Assembly (NCBI GenBank): GCA_944415565.1
Contig: CALYBQ010000005.1
Span: 288,131-352,130, forward strand
Origin: an uncultured Rikenellaceae bacterium
GTDB taxonomy: Bacteria > Bacteroidota > Bacteroidia > Bacteroidales > Rikenellaceae
Direction of reading: 5' to 3'
DNA length: 64,000 nucleotides
Part shown: positions 15,644-24,447 of the stretch, one piece after another
Numbering within the stretch: the first letter of the stretch is position 1
Layout: every line of letters begins with the position of its first letter
Notes under the pieces: model-generated
Told to the model about the DNA's origin: nothing
What the model saw: only the letters and a program-made list of their open reading frames with translations
Databases searched by the model: none
Program-made: the position numbers and the translations under genes

Positions 15644-16999
15644 TTATACGAGACCCTGTGCGAGCATTGCGTTAGCGACTTTGATGAAACCGCCGATGTT
15701 GGCACCTTTTACGTAGTCTACACGACCGTCTTCGAGCTTACCGTATTTTACGCAAGTTGCGTGAATGTCGGTCATGATCTTGTGAAGCCTCTGGTCCACC
15801 TCTTCCGGAGTCCACTGGAGACGGAGCGAGTTCTGGCTCATTTCGAGCCCCGAAGTAGCCACACCGCCTGCGTTAGCTGCTTTACCCGGAGCGTAGAGGA
15901 TCTTTGCTTCTTGGAATACTGCGATAGCTTCCGGAGTCGAAGGCATGTTGGCACCTTCGGCTACGCACATACATCCGTTCTTAACGAGTTCTTTAGCCTC
16001 TTCGCCGTTGAGTTCGTTCTGGGTTGCACACGGCATTGCGATGTCGCATTTCACACCCCACGGACGCTGGCCTTCGAAGTATTTTGCGTTCGGATATTTA
16101 GCTGCGTATTCTTTGATACGGCCACGGATAACGTTCTTGAGTTCCATTACGTAAGCCAGTTTATCTGCGTCGATACCGTCCGGATCGTAGATATAACCGT
16201 TCGAGTCAGACATGGTTACGACTTTTGCGCCGAGCTGAGTGGCTTTCTGTACAGCGTACTGCGCTACGTTACCCGATCCCGAGATGACTACGGTCTTACC
16301 TTCGAAGCTGTCGTTCTGGGTCTTGAGCATAGCGTCTGCGAAGTAGCAGGTTCCGTAACCAGTAGCTTCCGGACGGATGAAAGAACCGCCCCAGCCGATA
16401 CCCTTACCTGTGAGGACGCCGGTGAATTCGTTGCGGAGACGTTTGTACTGGCCGTACATGAAACCTACTTCACGCGCGCCTACGCCTATGTCGCCTGCCG
16501 GAACGTCTGTGTCCGCACCGATGTGGCGCTGGAGCTCTGTCATGAAGCTCTGGCAGAATTTCATTACTTCGTTGTCGGATTTGCCTTTCGGGCTGAAGTC
16601 CGAACCGCCTTTGCCGCCGCCCATCGGGAGCGTAGTAAGGCTGTTCTTGAAAGTCTGTTCGAATGCGAGGAATTTGAGGATGCTCAGGTTTACGCTCGAG
16701 TGGAAGCGGATACCTCCTTTGTACGGACCGATAGCGCTGTTCATCTGTACGCGGTATCCCTTGTTGATCTGTATTTCGCCTTTATCGTCCAACCACGGCA
16801 CGCGGAACATTATCACGCGTTCCGGTTCTGCGATACGTTCGAGGATTTTCATTTTTTGCAGCTGCGGGTTTTCGACGATGAAGGGAGCGAGGCTCTCTAC
16901 TACTTCGTGCACTGCCTGGTGAAATTCCTTTTCTCCGGGGTTCTTCGCTTTGATGTTCTCCATGAACGTCTCAACGTACTTTTTTGCTTGAGCTTCCAT
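15644..16999 (-). CDS. gdhA: NADP-specific glutamate dehydrogenase
   Basis: The 451-residue protein fits the hexameric class of bacterial NADP-linked glutamate dehydrogenases. It has FRVPWLDDKGEIQINKGYRVQMNSAIGPYKGGIRFH in the N-terminal half (shown here only as motif parts PYKGGIRFH), the catalytic-lysine motif LPMGGGKGGSDF, the substrate motif TDVPAGDIGVGAREVGFMYGQYK (key residues D and R), TGKGIGWGGSFIRPEATGYG, and a Rossmann motif VVISGSGNVAQYA. It makes glutamate from 2-oxoglutarate and ammonia in the cytoplasm. It is a single-gene unit with a full promoter at 17056-17087. Confidence 0.97.
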   Translation of the reverse strand: MEAQAKKYVETFMENIKAKNPGEKEFHQAVHEVVESLAPFIVENPQLQKMKILERIAEPERVIMFRVPWLDDKGEIQINKGYRVQMNSAIGPYKGGIRFHSSVNLSILKFLAFEQTFKNSLTTLPMGGGKGGSDFSPKGKSDNEVMKFCQSFMTELQRHIGADTDVPAGDIGVGAREVGFMYGQYKRLRNEFTGVLTGKGIGWGGSFIRPEATGYGTCYFADAMLKTQNDSFEGKTVVISGSGNVAQYAVQKATQLGAKVVTMSDSNGYIYDPDGIDADKLAYVMELKNVIRGRIKEYAAKYPNAKYFEGQRPWGVKCDIAMPCATQNELNGEEAKELVKNGCMCVAEGANMPSTPEAIAVFQEAKILYAPGKAANAGGVATSGLEMSQNSLRLQWTPEEVDQRLHKIMTDIHATCVKYGKLEDGRVDYVKGANIGGFIKVANAMLAQGLV

Positions 17000-17055
17000 A
17001 ATGTTGTGTTGTAATAAATTATTGTGATTCCGTTAACAATCCCTTGAATTGATTG

Positions 17056-17087
17056 CAAATATAGCATTTCCAGCCTGTTCCGCCAAA
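17056..17087 (-). promoter_or_regulatory. Promoter of gdhA
   Basis: On the minus strand TATATTTG (17056-17063) has TTTG (17084-17087) exactly 20 bases upstream, the full Bacteroidetes promoter arrangement. The leader is about 50 bases. Confidence 0.65.
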
Positions 17088-17366
17088 TTCTACGCGCGTA
17101 CTTAAACATATACGGGCGCGTATGTTGAAATCTCAACAGACTATTTGGTTCCTAATTCTCACGATATGCGGGCGTGGAGTTACGGATTAAAACCGGCTAT
17201 GGTTCTGAGTCTGAGAATTATTATTATTAAAAATTTTTATGATTAATTTTTAACAAAGACTCGTTTTGCTCCTTTACATCCGTATTTCGTGCTGTCGGAA
17301 AGGAGTTGCACGGTCATTATTTCCGGATCGTCGGCCGTGCGGATTTGAACTGCGAAGATGGTGTGA
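17088..17366. other. Intergenic segment upstream of gdhA
   Basis: AT-rich in the middle (17215-17265). It has no recognisable gene. A possible GCACGG/CCGTGC pairing near 17308-17342 could form a terminator-like hairpin for the gene ending at 17367, but the loop is long. Confidence 0.3.
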
Positions 17367-18932
17367 TTAAGCCGTCAGCTCCCTGAATTTCCTCCGTACT
17401 ATCTCACCTACGGTCTTGCCGGTGATTTTGCTCTCGAGCCACGACAGTATGTCGAGATAGTAGAACGCGCGGCGTTCGAACGTGCGGTTCTCATATGGTT
17501 TCAGGCGGTTGTACAGCACTTTCAGCTCCGACTTGATGTCGTCCGCATATATGGAATTGAGTTTCTTGAGGAACGACAGCATCTCTTTCTGCACGTCGCC
17601 CATGTCGTTGTTTTTCACGAGGAACGAGTACACCGAGCGTATCTGGTAGTCGAGGTTGTAGTCTATGCCGGCCTCGTATGATGCTATGAGATTCAGTATG
17701 CGGGCGAATACTTGGAGGTCACGGCGTATCTGCGGGTCTTTGGTGGTGGTTATGCGGGCGAGGTACTCCATACATTTTGTGTAATTGCCGTCTCCGAAGT
17801 AGAGGCATGCGATCTTGTAGTAGATCAGCATTTTATGGTGTACATTCAGGTCGTGTGCGTATTGACGTATGAAGGCTTCGATCTCACGCACGAGCAGCAA
17901 TCCTTGTTTGAATTCTCCCTCGATGAAGCTCTTGTTTATCTTGTTCACGTAGATCAGGCGTTTGCCTATCAGCGTTGCGTTGGGGTTGAGCGATCCCAAC
18001 TCTTCGAACTCCTTTTCGAAATATTTGAGATGGTCGATGAAATGCCTGTATTTACGCATAAGGTACAGCGCTTCGAGGATTTGCGCTGCCCCCTTCATGT
18101 AGTCGTCGTACATGAGGCGCTTCATGCGTGGTTTGCCGTCGAACAGGTCGAGCCATTTGCGGCTGTACCGATAACTTTTGGCGAAATCGTGCTGTATGTA
18201 GTAGTACCAAGCCCATGCCTGATAGTAGTGCGACTTGCCGACGAACGAGAGTCGTTGTTCGTTGAACGATTCGAGTTTTGGCTTGAAATATAGTACTATC
18301 AGGTCGAGGTCCTTTTGGGAGCGAGCGTAACCGAGTTTCTGGTAAAGCGAGTAGGCCCTCGTAGCGAGATTCGACAACTCGCCTGCGGCAGATATGTTTC
18401 CGGCCAACTCGATGACCTGTCGGCTGGCGTTGTCGCTGGAGCTGGTCATGTCGCGAGTGACGTTCAGCGTGTCTATCTTGGCTTGGAAATGGACCGCGTC
18501 TATCGCGATGGTATGTTCTTCCAGAGCGAATGCTTGGTCTATCACCTTTTCAAGCATCTTGTCGCTCTGCTTGTACAGTCCCTTGTCGTAGAGTATGCGT
18601 GCGAAATCGAGCTGCTCGCGCAACTGCATGGCGTCCGAATGTTGTACGTCCAGAAGCCGCATGCTGATGAGGAGCTGACGGTAAAGGTGGGCCTTCATGT
18701 TCGGCAACTGCTCCTTTTTGACGGGGCATTTTTGCAACACCTTAGTTTCGTCGTACTCTTCAACCGAGTCGAGATAGTCGAAAAGCGATAGGAATTTCGC
18801 CTCCTGATTACCAGCGAGACGGGTTGCGAATAGTTTGAAACTCCGTTTTTCGGCCTTCGTCATGCTTTTGATGAGGTCGAAAACTGGTTCGCGTTTTTCC
18901 TGCTGTACAATATTTTTCTCTTTGATCTTCAT
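17367..18932 (-). CDS. Conserved helical-repeat (TPR-like) protein of unknown function
   Basis: I do not recognise a named family for this 521-residue protein. It has no signal peptide and is strongly helical and charged. Regular paired helices such as ARILYDKGLYKQSDKMLEKVIDQA and YKIACLYFGDGNYTKCMEYLARI (shown in parts) look like tetratricopeptide repeats. An N-terminal region (VFDLIKSMTKAEKRSFKLFA) is familiar from conserved Bacteroidetes hypotheticals. The ATG at 18932 was chosen because a -7 box at 18946-18953 lies just upstream; the longer open frame would run into purM. It is divergent to purM. Confidence 0.75.
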   Translation of the reverse strand: MKIKEKNIVQQEKREPVFDLIKSMTKAEKRSFKLFATRLAGNQEAKFLSLFDYLDSVEEYDETKVLQKCPVKKEQLPNMKAHLYRQLLISMRLLDVQHSDAMQLREQLDFARILYDKGLYKQSDKMLEKVIDQAFALEEHTIAIDAVHFQAKIDTLNVTRDMTSSSDNASRQVIELAGNISAAGELSNLATRAYSLYQKLGYARSQKDLDLIVLYFKPKLESFNEQRLSFVGKSHYYQAWAWYYYIQHDFAKSYRYSRKWLDLFDGKPRMKRLMYDDYMKGAAQILEALYLMRKYRHFIDHLKYFEKEFEELGSLNPNATLIGKRLIYVNKINKSFIEGEFKQGLLLVREIEAFIRQYAHDLNVHHKMLIYYKIACLYFGDGNYTKCMEYLARITTTKDPQIRRDLQVFARILNLIASYEAGIDYNLDYQIRSVYSFLVKNNDMGDVQKEMLSFLKKLNSIYADDIKSELKVLYNRLKPYENRTFERRAFYYLDILSWLESKITGKTVGEIVRRKFRELTA

Positions 18933-18945
18933 TAGGCTACAAACG

Positions 18946-18953
18946 CAAAAATA
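18946..18953 (-). promoter_or_regulatory. -7 box for the helical-repeat gene
   Basis: TATTTTTG on the minus strand fits TAnnTTTG, 13 bases upstream of the ATG at 18932, implying a very short leader. Confidence 0.45.
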
Positions 18954-19028
18954 CCGAAAAAAAGTTATAAAATCTATTATGTGAGACAAAGAGTTGTTCG
19001 ACGTCCGTTTTTTTCTTGTGGAATTATG

Positions 19029-19036
19029 TATCTTTG
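19029..19036 (+). promoter_or_regulatory. -7 box of purM promoter
   Basis: TATCTTTG matches TAnnTTTG and stands 23 bases before the ATG at 19060. This supports that start over the in-frame codon at 18994. Confidence 0.55.
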
Positions 19037-19059
19037 TTCTCTGTTCAACATCAACGAAT

Positions 19060-20238
19060 ATGGATACTACTTCGAGATATGCACGTCGCGGTGTCTCGTC
19101 CGATAAGGAGGACGTACACAACGCGATAAAGAATGTAGACAAGGGGCTGTTCCCCAAAGCTTTCTGTAAGATAATTCCGGATACGCTCGGCGGTGATCCG
19201 GAGGGTTGTGTGGTGATGCACGCCGACGGGGCCGGGACCAAATCGTCCCTCGCCTATATGTATTGGCGTGAAACGGGCGATATGAGCGTGTGGAAAGGCG
19301 TTGCTCAAGACGCTATTGTGATGAATACCGACGATCTTATATGCGTAGGGGCTACCGACAACATCCTCCTCTCCTCTACCATCGGCCGTAACAAGCGGTT
19401 GATACCGGGCGAGGTCATCTCGGCCATTATCAATGGGACGGAAGAGATACTCCAGCAATTGCGCGATCTTGGGGTCGGCATCTGGTCTACCGGAGGTGAA
19501 ACGGCTGACGTGGGCGATCTGGTGCGTACGATAATCGTGGACAGCACGGTGACTGCCAAAATGAAGCGTAAGGATGTGGTAAGCAACGATACCATCAAGC
19601 CGGGATGCGTCATCGTAGGTTTGGCCTCTTTCGGACAGGCCAAGTATGAGGATCGCTACAACGGAGGTATGGGCAGCAACGGCCTGACTTCTGCCCGTCA
19701 CGATATGTTTGCTAAATATCTCGCTGAAAAATATCCGGAAAGTTACGACAGCGGAATTCCTGCGGATGTCGTATATACCGGTTCATATAAACTTACCGAC
19801 CCGGTTCCGGGACATGACGGCCTTACTATGGGACAGCTCGTGCTGTCGCCTACACGTACGTATGCGCCTGTTATCGCAGAGGTTCTGAGGCAGTGTCGTC
19901 CGGGGGTTAAAGGTATGGTTCATTGCTCGGGCGGAGGGCAGACCAAGGTCCTGCATTTCGTGGAGGGAGTCCATGTCGTGAAGGACAACCTGTTCGAAAC
20001 GCCGATACTTTTCAAGGCGATTCAGGAGCAGAGCGGTACGCCGTGGCAGGAGATGTATAAGGTGTTCAATATGGGACACCGTATGGAGCTTTATGTCGAT
20101 CCGGCCGTTGCGGAAGAGATAATCTCGATCTCGGAAAGCTTCGGTATTTCGGCTCAGATAATAGGTCGTGTCGAAGCTTCGGAGACTACCGGACTTACGA
20201 TTAAGCACAACGGCGAAACGTTCTCGTATTCAAAATAG
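19060..20238 (+). CDS. purM: Phosphoribosylformylglycinamidine cyclo-ligase
   Basis: The 392-residue protein belongs to the AIR synthase family. It has the N-terminal nucleotide-binding part (MHADGAGTKSSLAY, then DAIVMNTDDLICVGA with the metal-binding aspartates), GIWSTGGETADVGDLV, and the C-terminal AIRS_C domain with MVHCSGGGQTKVLHF and FNMGHRMELYVDP. It closes the imidazole ring in purine synthesis, using ATP in the cytoplasm. It is longer than the E. coli enzyme (345 residues), as in the Bacteroidetes variant. The start at 19060 follows the promoter box at 19029. Confidence 0.93.
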   Translation: MDTTSRYARRGVSSDKEDVHNAIKNVDKGLFPKAFCKIIPDTLGGDPEGCVVMHADGAGTKSSLAYMYWRETGDMSVWKGVAQDAIVMNTDDLICVGATDNILLSSTIGRNKRLIPGEVISAIINGTEEILQQLRDLGVGIWSTGGETADVGDLVRTIIVDSTVTAKMKRKDVVSNDTIKPGCVIVGLASFGQAKYEDRYNGGMGSNGLTSARHDMFAKYLAEKYPESYDSGIPADVVYTGSYKLTDPVPGHDGLTMGQLVLSPTRTYAPVIAEVLRQCRPGVKGMVHCSGGGQTKVLHFVEGVHVVKDNLFETPILFKAIQEQSGTPWQEMYKVFNMGHRMELYVDPAVAEEIISISESFGISAQIIGRVEASETTGLTIKHNGETFSYSK

Positions 20239-20271
20239 ACGGCTGACTTGTTGCGGGTGGAGCCAGAAATC

Positions 20272-20303
20272 AATAGCTCGAACCGTTTACGGTTCGGGCT
20301 ATT
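20272..20303 (+). terminator. Terminator after purM
   Basis: Stem AATAGCTCGAACC / GGTTCGGGCTATT followed by TTGTCC. It lies 34 bases after the purM stop. Confidence 0.7.
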
Positions 20304-20400
20304 TTGTCCTATTATGGTTTGTAATTTTCCGTAAAAGGGTTAACAATATAATAAGGTCATTCTGTTGTGGCATCCCAATTTTGCCCTGTCTTTTGCGGGT

Positions 20401-21036
20401 TTATTTTGCGATAGAATCCATGATTATGCCGAGAGCTTGCGGTCCTTCGCAGAACAGTAGGTCTATAACAGACAGGTTCGGAGTGAAAGCCATTCTATCC
20501 GAGAATACCTGCCAGTATGGTTCGGGGCTGAATGTTGTATCGGGCCTCGCGAGGCGTGGTTTGGGTGATATGGCATCCCGCCAGTCGGTGGCGTCTGTTG
20601 TCTCGGTCGGCTCTATGTATTCTTCCGAGAGCGTGATTTTGGCAGGACTTCCCATCAGGCGCATGACCGTTTCGAGCAAACCGATATTGAAATCGAGCAG
20701 GAATTCGAATTGCGAGTTATAAAATGGCTCGAATTCGGATGCGTAATGGTCGAAATACGGCGAACTCCTGTATGACGAGACTAGCGATTGCCAATGAATG
20801 TGCTGCCACTTTTTCGAATAGTCTATCCGTGTATCCTTGACCGATGCCTTGTTCCAGTTGCTTGATTTGACGGTATTTACCGTCAAACTGGCTGGGCCGT
20901 TGGCGGTCAGTATGTCGCAACGGTTCCGATAACTTTGTTTGTGGTAGTGTTCGTGTATGTCGATCACGCATTCGGAAAAGCACAGTTTCGAGAACCATTG
21001 TATGTTGCCGAGGTATGTCAGTGAGAGTATCTCCAT
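20401..21036 (-). CDS. WbqC-like family protein
   Basis: The 211-residue product begins MEILSLTYLGNIQWFSKLC and includes DIHEHYHKQSYRNRCDILTANGPASL (shown in parts) and KDTRIDYSKKWQHIHWQSL. These are features of the WbqC family, proteins linked to glycan or sugar-nucleotide modification but poorly characterised. The ATG overlaps the ispG stop codon in a TAATG junction, so translation is coupled and 21036 is the start. The longer frame is a shadow of ispG. Confidence 0.8.
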   Translation of the reverse strand: MEILSLTYLGNIQWFSKLCFSECVIDIHEHYHKQSYRNRCDILTANGPASLTVNTVKSSNWNKASVKDTRIDYSKKWQHIHWQSLVSSYRSSPYFDHYASEFEPFYNSQFEFLLDFNIGLLETVMRLMGSPAKITLSEEYIEPTETTDATDWRDAISPKPRLARPDTTFSPEPYWQVFSDRMAFTPNLSVIDLLFCEGPQALGIIMDSIAK

Positions 21037-22610
21037 TATTCGGGATCTTTCCAGTCGCCGCACGATTTGATTAGCTCGATGAGTGCCGGAACGGCCTCGG
21101 TCTGCGGGATGGCCCGGCGCATCACCTCCTTGCCCTTGTATAGTGTTATCCGGCCTCCTCCGGCTCCTACGTATCCGTAATCGGCATCTGCCATCTCGCC
21201 GGGACCGTTGACTATGCAACCCATGACGGCGATTTTCAGGTGGTTGAGGTGCGACGTCTGGGCACGAACGGCCACGAGCGTGCTTTGCAGGTCGAATTGC
21301 GTACGCCCGCATCCCGGGCATGCTATGTATTCCGTCTTGGTTATCCTGACCCTCGCCGCTTGTAATATGGAGAGGGCGAGGCTGTCGATCTCTTCCGCCG
21401 GGATATTGTCGTTTTCGATCCATATCCCGTCTGCGAGACCGTCTATGAAAGCCATGCCGAAATCGCATGCGGCTTTTATACGCAGCGATTCGATGGACGG
21501 TTCACTGTATATTTTGTGGAGTATTACAGGACGTTTGTCGCCCTTCGCCATCATGTTCAGGATGTTTGCCCGCCACTCTGCCGGAGCGTTTCCGGTTACG
21601 GCCTCGATGACCGCTATTCTGCCATTATCGAGTGCTTGGAGGCCGTCTGGGTTCAGTTCCTTATATAATATAGGTACGCTGCCGCCGCCTATGTTGCCTT
21701 CGGGCGTGGTCTTCCGGCGCGAGTATTCGAAAGGAGTGTATAGGCTCTCATTTTCTATCGCGACAGCATTTTCAGCGGTGTGTCTGTCTGCGAAATATTC
21801 GGCGATTGCCCTTGCTACCGGTATCTCGTTTTCGGGAGGTTCCGTCAGCGATACGCGTATGGTGTCGCCAAGTCCGTCCGCCATGAGCGCTCCTATGCCT
21901 ACCGCCGAGCGTATGCGTCCTTCTGCTCCGTCTCCCGCTTCCGTAATTCCGAGGTGTAGCGGGAAGTTCATGCCCTCTCGTGTCATAGCCGCTGCGAGCA
22001 GGCGGTATGCGTGCACCATCACGCGCACGTTGCTCGATTTCATGGATACGACTACGTCGAGAAAATCGTGCCTACGGCATTCTCGCAGGAATTCCATTGC
22101 CGATTCGACCATTCCCAGGGGGGTGTCGCCGTACTTTTCAACCATTTGGGCCGAGAGCGACCCGTGGTTTACCCCGATGCGGATTGGGATATGCCGCTTT
22201 TTGCATAAAGCCAGTAGCTCCGGCAGTCGTGCGATGTCGTAATTCCCCGGATTGATGCGTACCTTATCCGCATACTGTGCTGCTATAAGGGCGGCGTCGG
22301 GAGTGAAATGTATGTCGGCTACTATGGCGACGTCCGCGAGTCCGTTGGCTTTCGCCAGTGCGGATATGGTTTCGAGGTTTGCAGCTTCGCGTTTGCCGGG
22401 GGCTGTGAGCCGCACGATATCGCATCCGGCCGCATGTATCTGCCTTATTTGGGCGACACACGCCTCGGTGTCCATAGTGTTCGTGTTGTTCATGGACTGC
22501 ACGGCTATCGGTTCGCCTCCGCCTACGGTCACCTTGCCTATACGCACCTTGCGTGTTTCGGCGCGTGCGAATGCGGTCAGAGAGCGGCAGAATCTATCTA
22601 TCGCGGCCAT
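21036..22610 (-). CDS. ispG: 4-hydroxy-3-methylbut-2-enyl-diphosphate synthase
   Basis: The 524-residue protein has the IspG TIM-barrel half (VTVGGGEPIAVQSMNNTNT, CDIVRLTAPGKREAANL, ADIHFTPDAALIAA, KVRINPGNY, GVNHGSLS, LGITEAGDG). The iron-sulfur domain carries the cluster ligands in ACPGCGRTQFDL near residues 427-438 and MGCIVNGPGEMADADYGYVG near 470-489. It converts MEcPP to HMBPP in the non-mevalonate isoprenoid pathway. It contains the extra middle segment seen in plant and Bacteroidetes enzymes, but that segment looks short here. It lies 36 bases downstream of the coiled-coil membrane protein. Confidence 0.95.
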   Translation of the reverse strand: MAAIDRFCRSLTAFARAETRKVRIGKVTVGGGEPIAVQSMNNTNTMDTEACVAQIRQIHAAGCDIVRLTAPGKREAANLETISALAKANGLADVAIVADIHFTPDAALIAAQYADKVRINPGNYDIARLPELLALCKKRHIPIRIGVNHGSLSAQMVEKYGDTPLGMVESAMEFLRECRRHDFLDVVVSMKSSNVRVMVHAYRLLAAAMTREGMNFPLHLGITEAGDGAEGRIRSAVGIGALMADGLGDTIRVSLTEPPENEIPVARAIAEYFADRHTAENAVAIENESLYTPFEYSRRKTTPEGNIGGGSVPILYKELNPDGLQALDNGRIAVIEAVTGNAPAEWRANILNMMAKGDKRPVILHKIYSEPSIESLRIKAACDFGMAFIDGLADGIWIENDNIPAEEIDSLALSILQAARVRITKTEYIACPGCGRTQFDLQSTLVAVRAQTSHLNHLKIAVMGCIVNGPGEMADADYGYVGAGGGRITLYKGKEVMRRAIPQTEAVPALIELIKSCGDWKDPE

Positions 22611-22646
22611 GATTTCCTGTCGATTAGGAGATGAGACGTCCGGCTT

Positions 22647-23543
22647 TTATCGCAGGTATACTTCGCTGCTACCGATGAGGAGTCCGTCCATGTAGATTTC
22701 GACCAGATACTTGCCGCCGGTTATGCCGCCACCTTTGTAGAGGATGTTCACAGGAAGGTCTTCGAGTTGATAGTCCACATCGCGCGAAGCCGAGTAGGTC
22801 CTCTTTTCGCCCTCGAAATCGAATACCTTGTTGACGTCGTCGGTCATGATATATCCGTCGGGGCCTGTTATGCGTACATAGACGGTGCGTTCGCCCGGCC
22901 GGGCCAGCGCATTGCTCGAAAGTACGAGTTCCGCCCTGAGCATTACGGCGCGCGATGCCCGTTCGACTACGTTGTCGTTGCGGCTGAGAGCTACGAGTCT
23001 GATGTCACGGGCTTTGATTACCGAACCTTGACGCAGTTTTATCTCTTGTTCCTGAGCCAATTCCTCTGCTCTGTCAGCGCGTTGGCGCTGTGTGGCCACT
23101 TGTCTGCGGATGGTGAGGTTCTCGGATGCGAGATTCTCGCTGATTATTCTAAGCGAGTCTATCTGGTGAACATAGGTACGCATTACGGTACGCAATGTGC
23201 CGATTTCCTTTTCATACTGACGGATCTTGGCCCTGTTGAGCGTGCGTTCGTCCGTCAGTTTTTGCAGGAGCGAGTCGGCACGTTCGCGCTCTACCGACAT
23301 GTTGTAAGCCAGCGTGTCGTTCTTTATCTTGAGACTGTCGTACTGTGTTACGAGAGTCGATATTTCGCTTGTGAGTTGTTCGCGTTCTATCGCATAGGCG
23401 CTTCGCAGGTCGTTGGTGAGCTTCATATATAACCCGGAGACGGCCACCAGCACTATTGCCAGTACGATTATTATTATCTTGTATCCTTTTGCCGATTTGT
23501 TCGAGGGCTGTTCCTCCTCGTATCCATAATTTATGTCTTCCAT
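22647..23543 (-). CDS. Membrane-anchored coiled-coil protein, unknown function
   Basis: The 298-residue protein has a cytoplasmic N-terminal tail, one transmembrane helix near residues 23-40 (IIIIVLAIVLVAVSGLYM), then a long coiled coil near 45-165 rich in E, R, L and Q. A C-terminal globular beta-rich part follows (GPDGYIMTDDVNKVFDFEGEKRTYS, shown in parts). This resembles conserved Bacteroidales hypotheticals; no function is known to me. It may sit in the periplasm as a spacer or scaffold. A promoter box lies at 23569-23576, and ispG and wbqC follow on the same strand. Confidence 0.7.
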   Translation of the reverse strand: MEDINYGYEEEQPSNKSAKGYKIIIIVLAIVLVAVSGLYMKLTNDLRSAYAIEREQLTSEISTLVTQYDSLKIKNDTLAYNMSVERERADSLLQKLTDERTLNRAKIRQYEKEIGTLRTVMRTYVHQIDSLRIISENLASENLTIRRQVATQRQRADRAEELAQEQEIKLRQGSVIKARDIRLVALSRNDNVVERASRAVMLRAELVLSSNALARPGERTVYVRITGPDGYIMTDDVNKVFDFEGEKRTYSASRDVDYQLEDLPVNILYKGGGITGGKYLVEIYMDGLLIGSSEVYLR

Positions 23544-23568
23544 AATGCGTGTAGGGTTTATGACGCTA

Positions 23569-23576
23569 CAAATATA
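23569..23576 (-). promoter_or_regulatory. -7 box upstream of the coiled-coil/ispG/wbqC unit
   Basis: TATATTTG on the minus strand, 25 bases before the ATG at 23543. Confidence 0.5.
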
Positions 23577-23602
23577 ACAATTTTAGCTAATGACGTCTGC
23601 AA

Positions 23603-24418
23603 TTATTTGATTTTACTCGTCAAAGGGTACTTGAGGTTCTTTATTTTGGCGATGGTAGCCTTGACGCTCCCGACTTTGATGGGCGATTCCAGATAGAGAG
23701 GTATCTTGTTCTCGTCGTCCGTCAGCCAGATGTAGAATTCTGTACCGTCCTCGAAACTCTGGCCGTCTTCGTCGGCGAGTTGGCACGAGAACTTGATGGT
23801 GTTGAACTTTCCGACCTTCTTGATGTTGCGTACTTCGCGGCCGAGGTACTTGAAGTTTATATGTCTGATCTTCTTTGCGAATACCAGTTGCAGCGGAATA
23901 TCTTTTCCTATTTCGAACGAGTCGATGTCCTCCCCGCGCAGGTTGAAGAACGTGGATAGCGGGTCCATACTTTTGGGGGTGAGTTCGAATGCTTCGATGC
24001 GGTCCTTGTCCCATTTGGGCCTGCTGGCTACCGTGTGTATGCGCATCGAGTCCCAATCGTAGGTGTATTTGCTTTTGTACAGGTAGCGGCCCTCCCTGAT
24101 GTCGTTGGCGAAGCGCAGCGGGAGCAATGTCTCCTTGTCGAGCCATATTTCGTATGTGTCGCTCATGTCGAAGAACCAGCGGAAGAACGACATGACGCTC
24201 GCGTTGGCCCATACATGGTATGATGGTACGGGGTCGTCGGTCACGTTGACTCGGGTCTTCACTTCGGCCACTACGGTGTTCGGGACGAGTGCCGCCCGGT
24301 AGCTGACTTCGTAGAGCAACTCTTCGCCGTCGATGAAAGGCGCTTCCTTGGGGTCGGGCCAAGCGTTGACCGTTGCGAATGTGAATATCGAAATAAGAAG
24401 TGTTATGATTTTTCTCAT
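23603..24418 (-). CDS. DUF3108 family exported protein
   Basis: The 271-residue product has a signal peptide (MRKIITLLISIFTFATVNA) and a DUF3108 fold: GEELLYEVSYRAALVPNTVVAEV, a middle WLDKETLLPLRFANDIREGRYLYK and PLYLESPIKVGSVKATI (each shown as fragments). The family is periplasmic or outer-membrane linked with no firm function. It lies 29 bases after recG and probably ends that operon. Confidence 0.82.
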   Translation of the reverse strand: MRKIITLLISIFTFATVNAWPDPKEAPFIDGEELLYEVSYRAALVPNTVVAEVKTRVNVTDDPVPSYHVWANASVMSFFRWFFDMSDTYEIWLDKETLLPLRFANDIREGRYLYKSKYTYDWDSMRIHTVASRPKWDKDRIEAFELTPKSMDPLSTFFNLRGEDIDSFEIGKDIPLQLVFAKKIRHINFKYLGREVRNIKKVGKFNTIKFSCQLADEDGQSFEDGTEFYIWLTDDENKIPLYLESPIKVGSVKATIAKIKNLKYPLTSKIK

Positions 24419-24447
24419 GTCTGTATAACGGTCTGGTCTTAATAAAA

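Noticed and set aside
15761..17014. 417-codon plus-strand frame opposite gdhA
   Set aside because: It is a shadow of gdhA with an unusually Phe/Val/Arg-rich composition and no recognisable domain.
18933..19241. N-terminal extension of the helical-repeat gene
   Set aside because: It overlaps purM and the -7 boxes of both genes, and has no similarity to the remainder.
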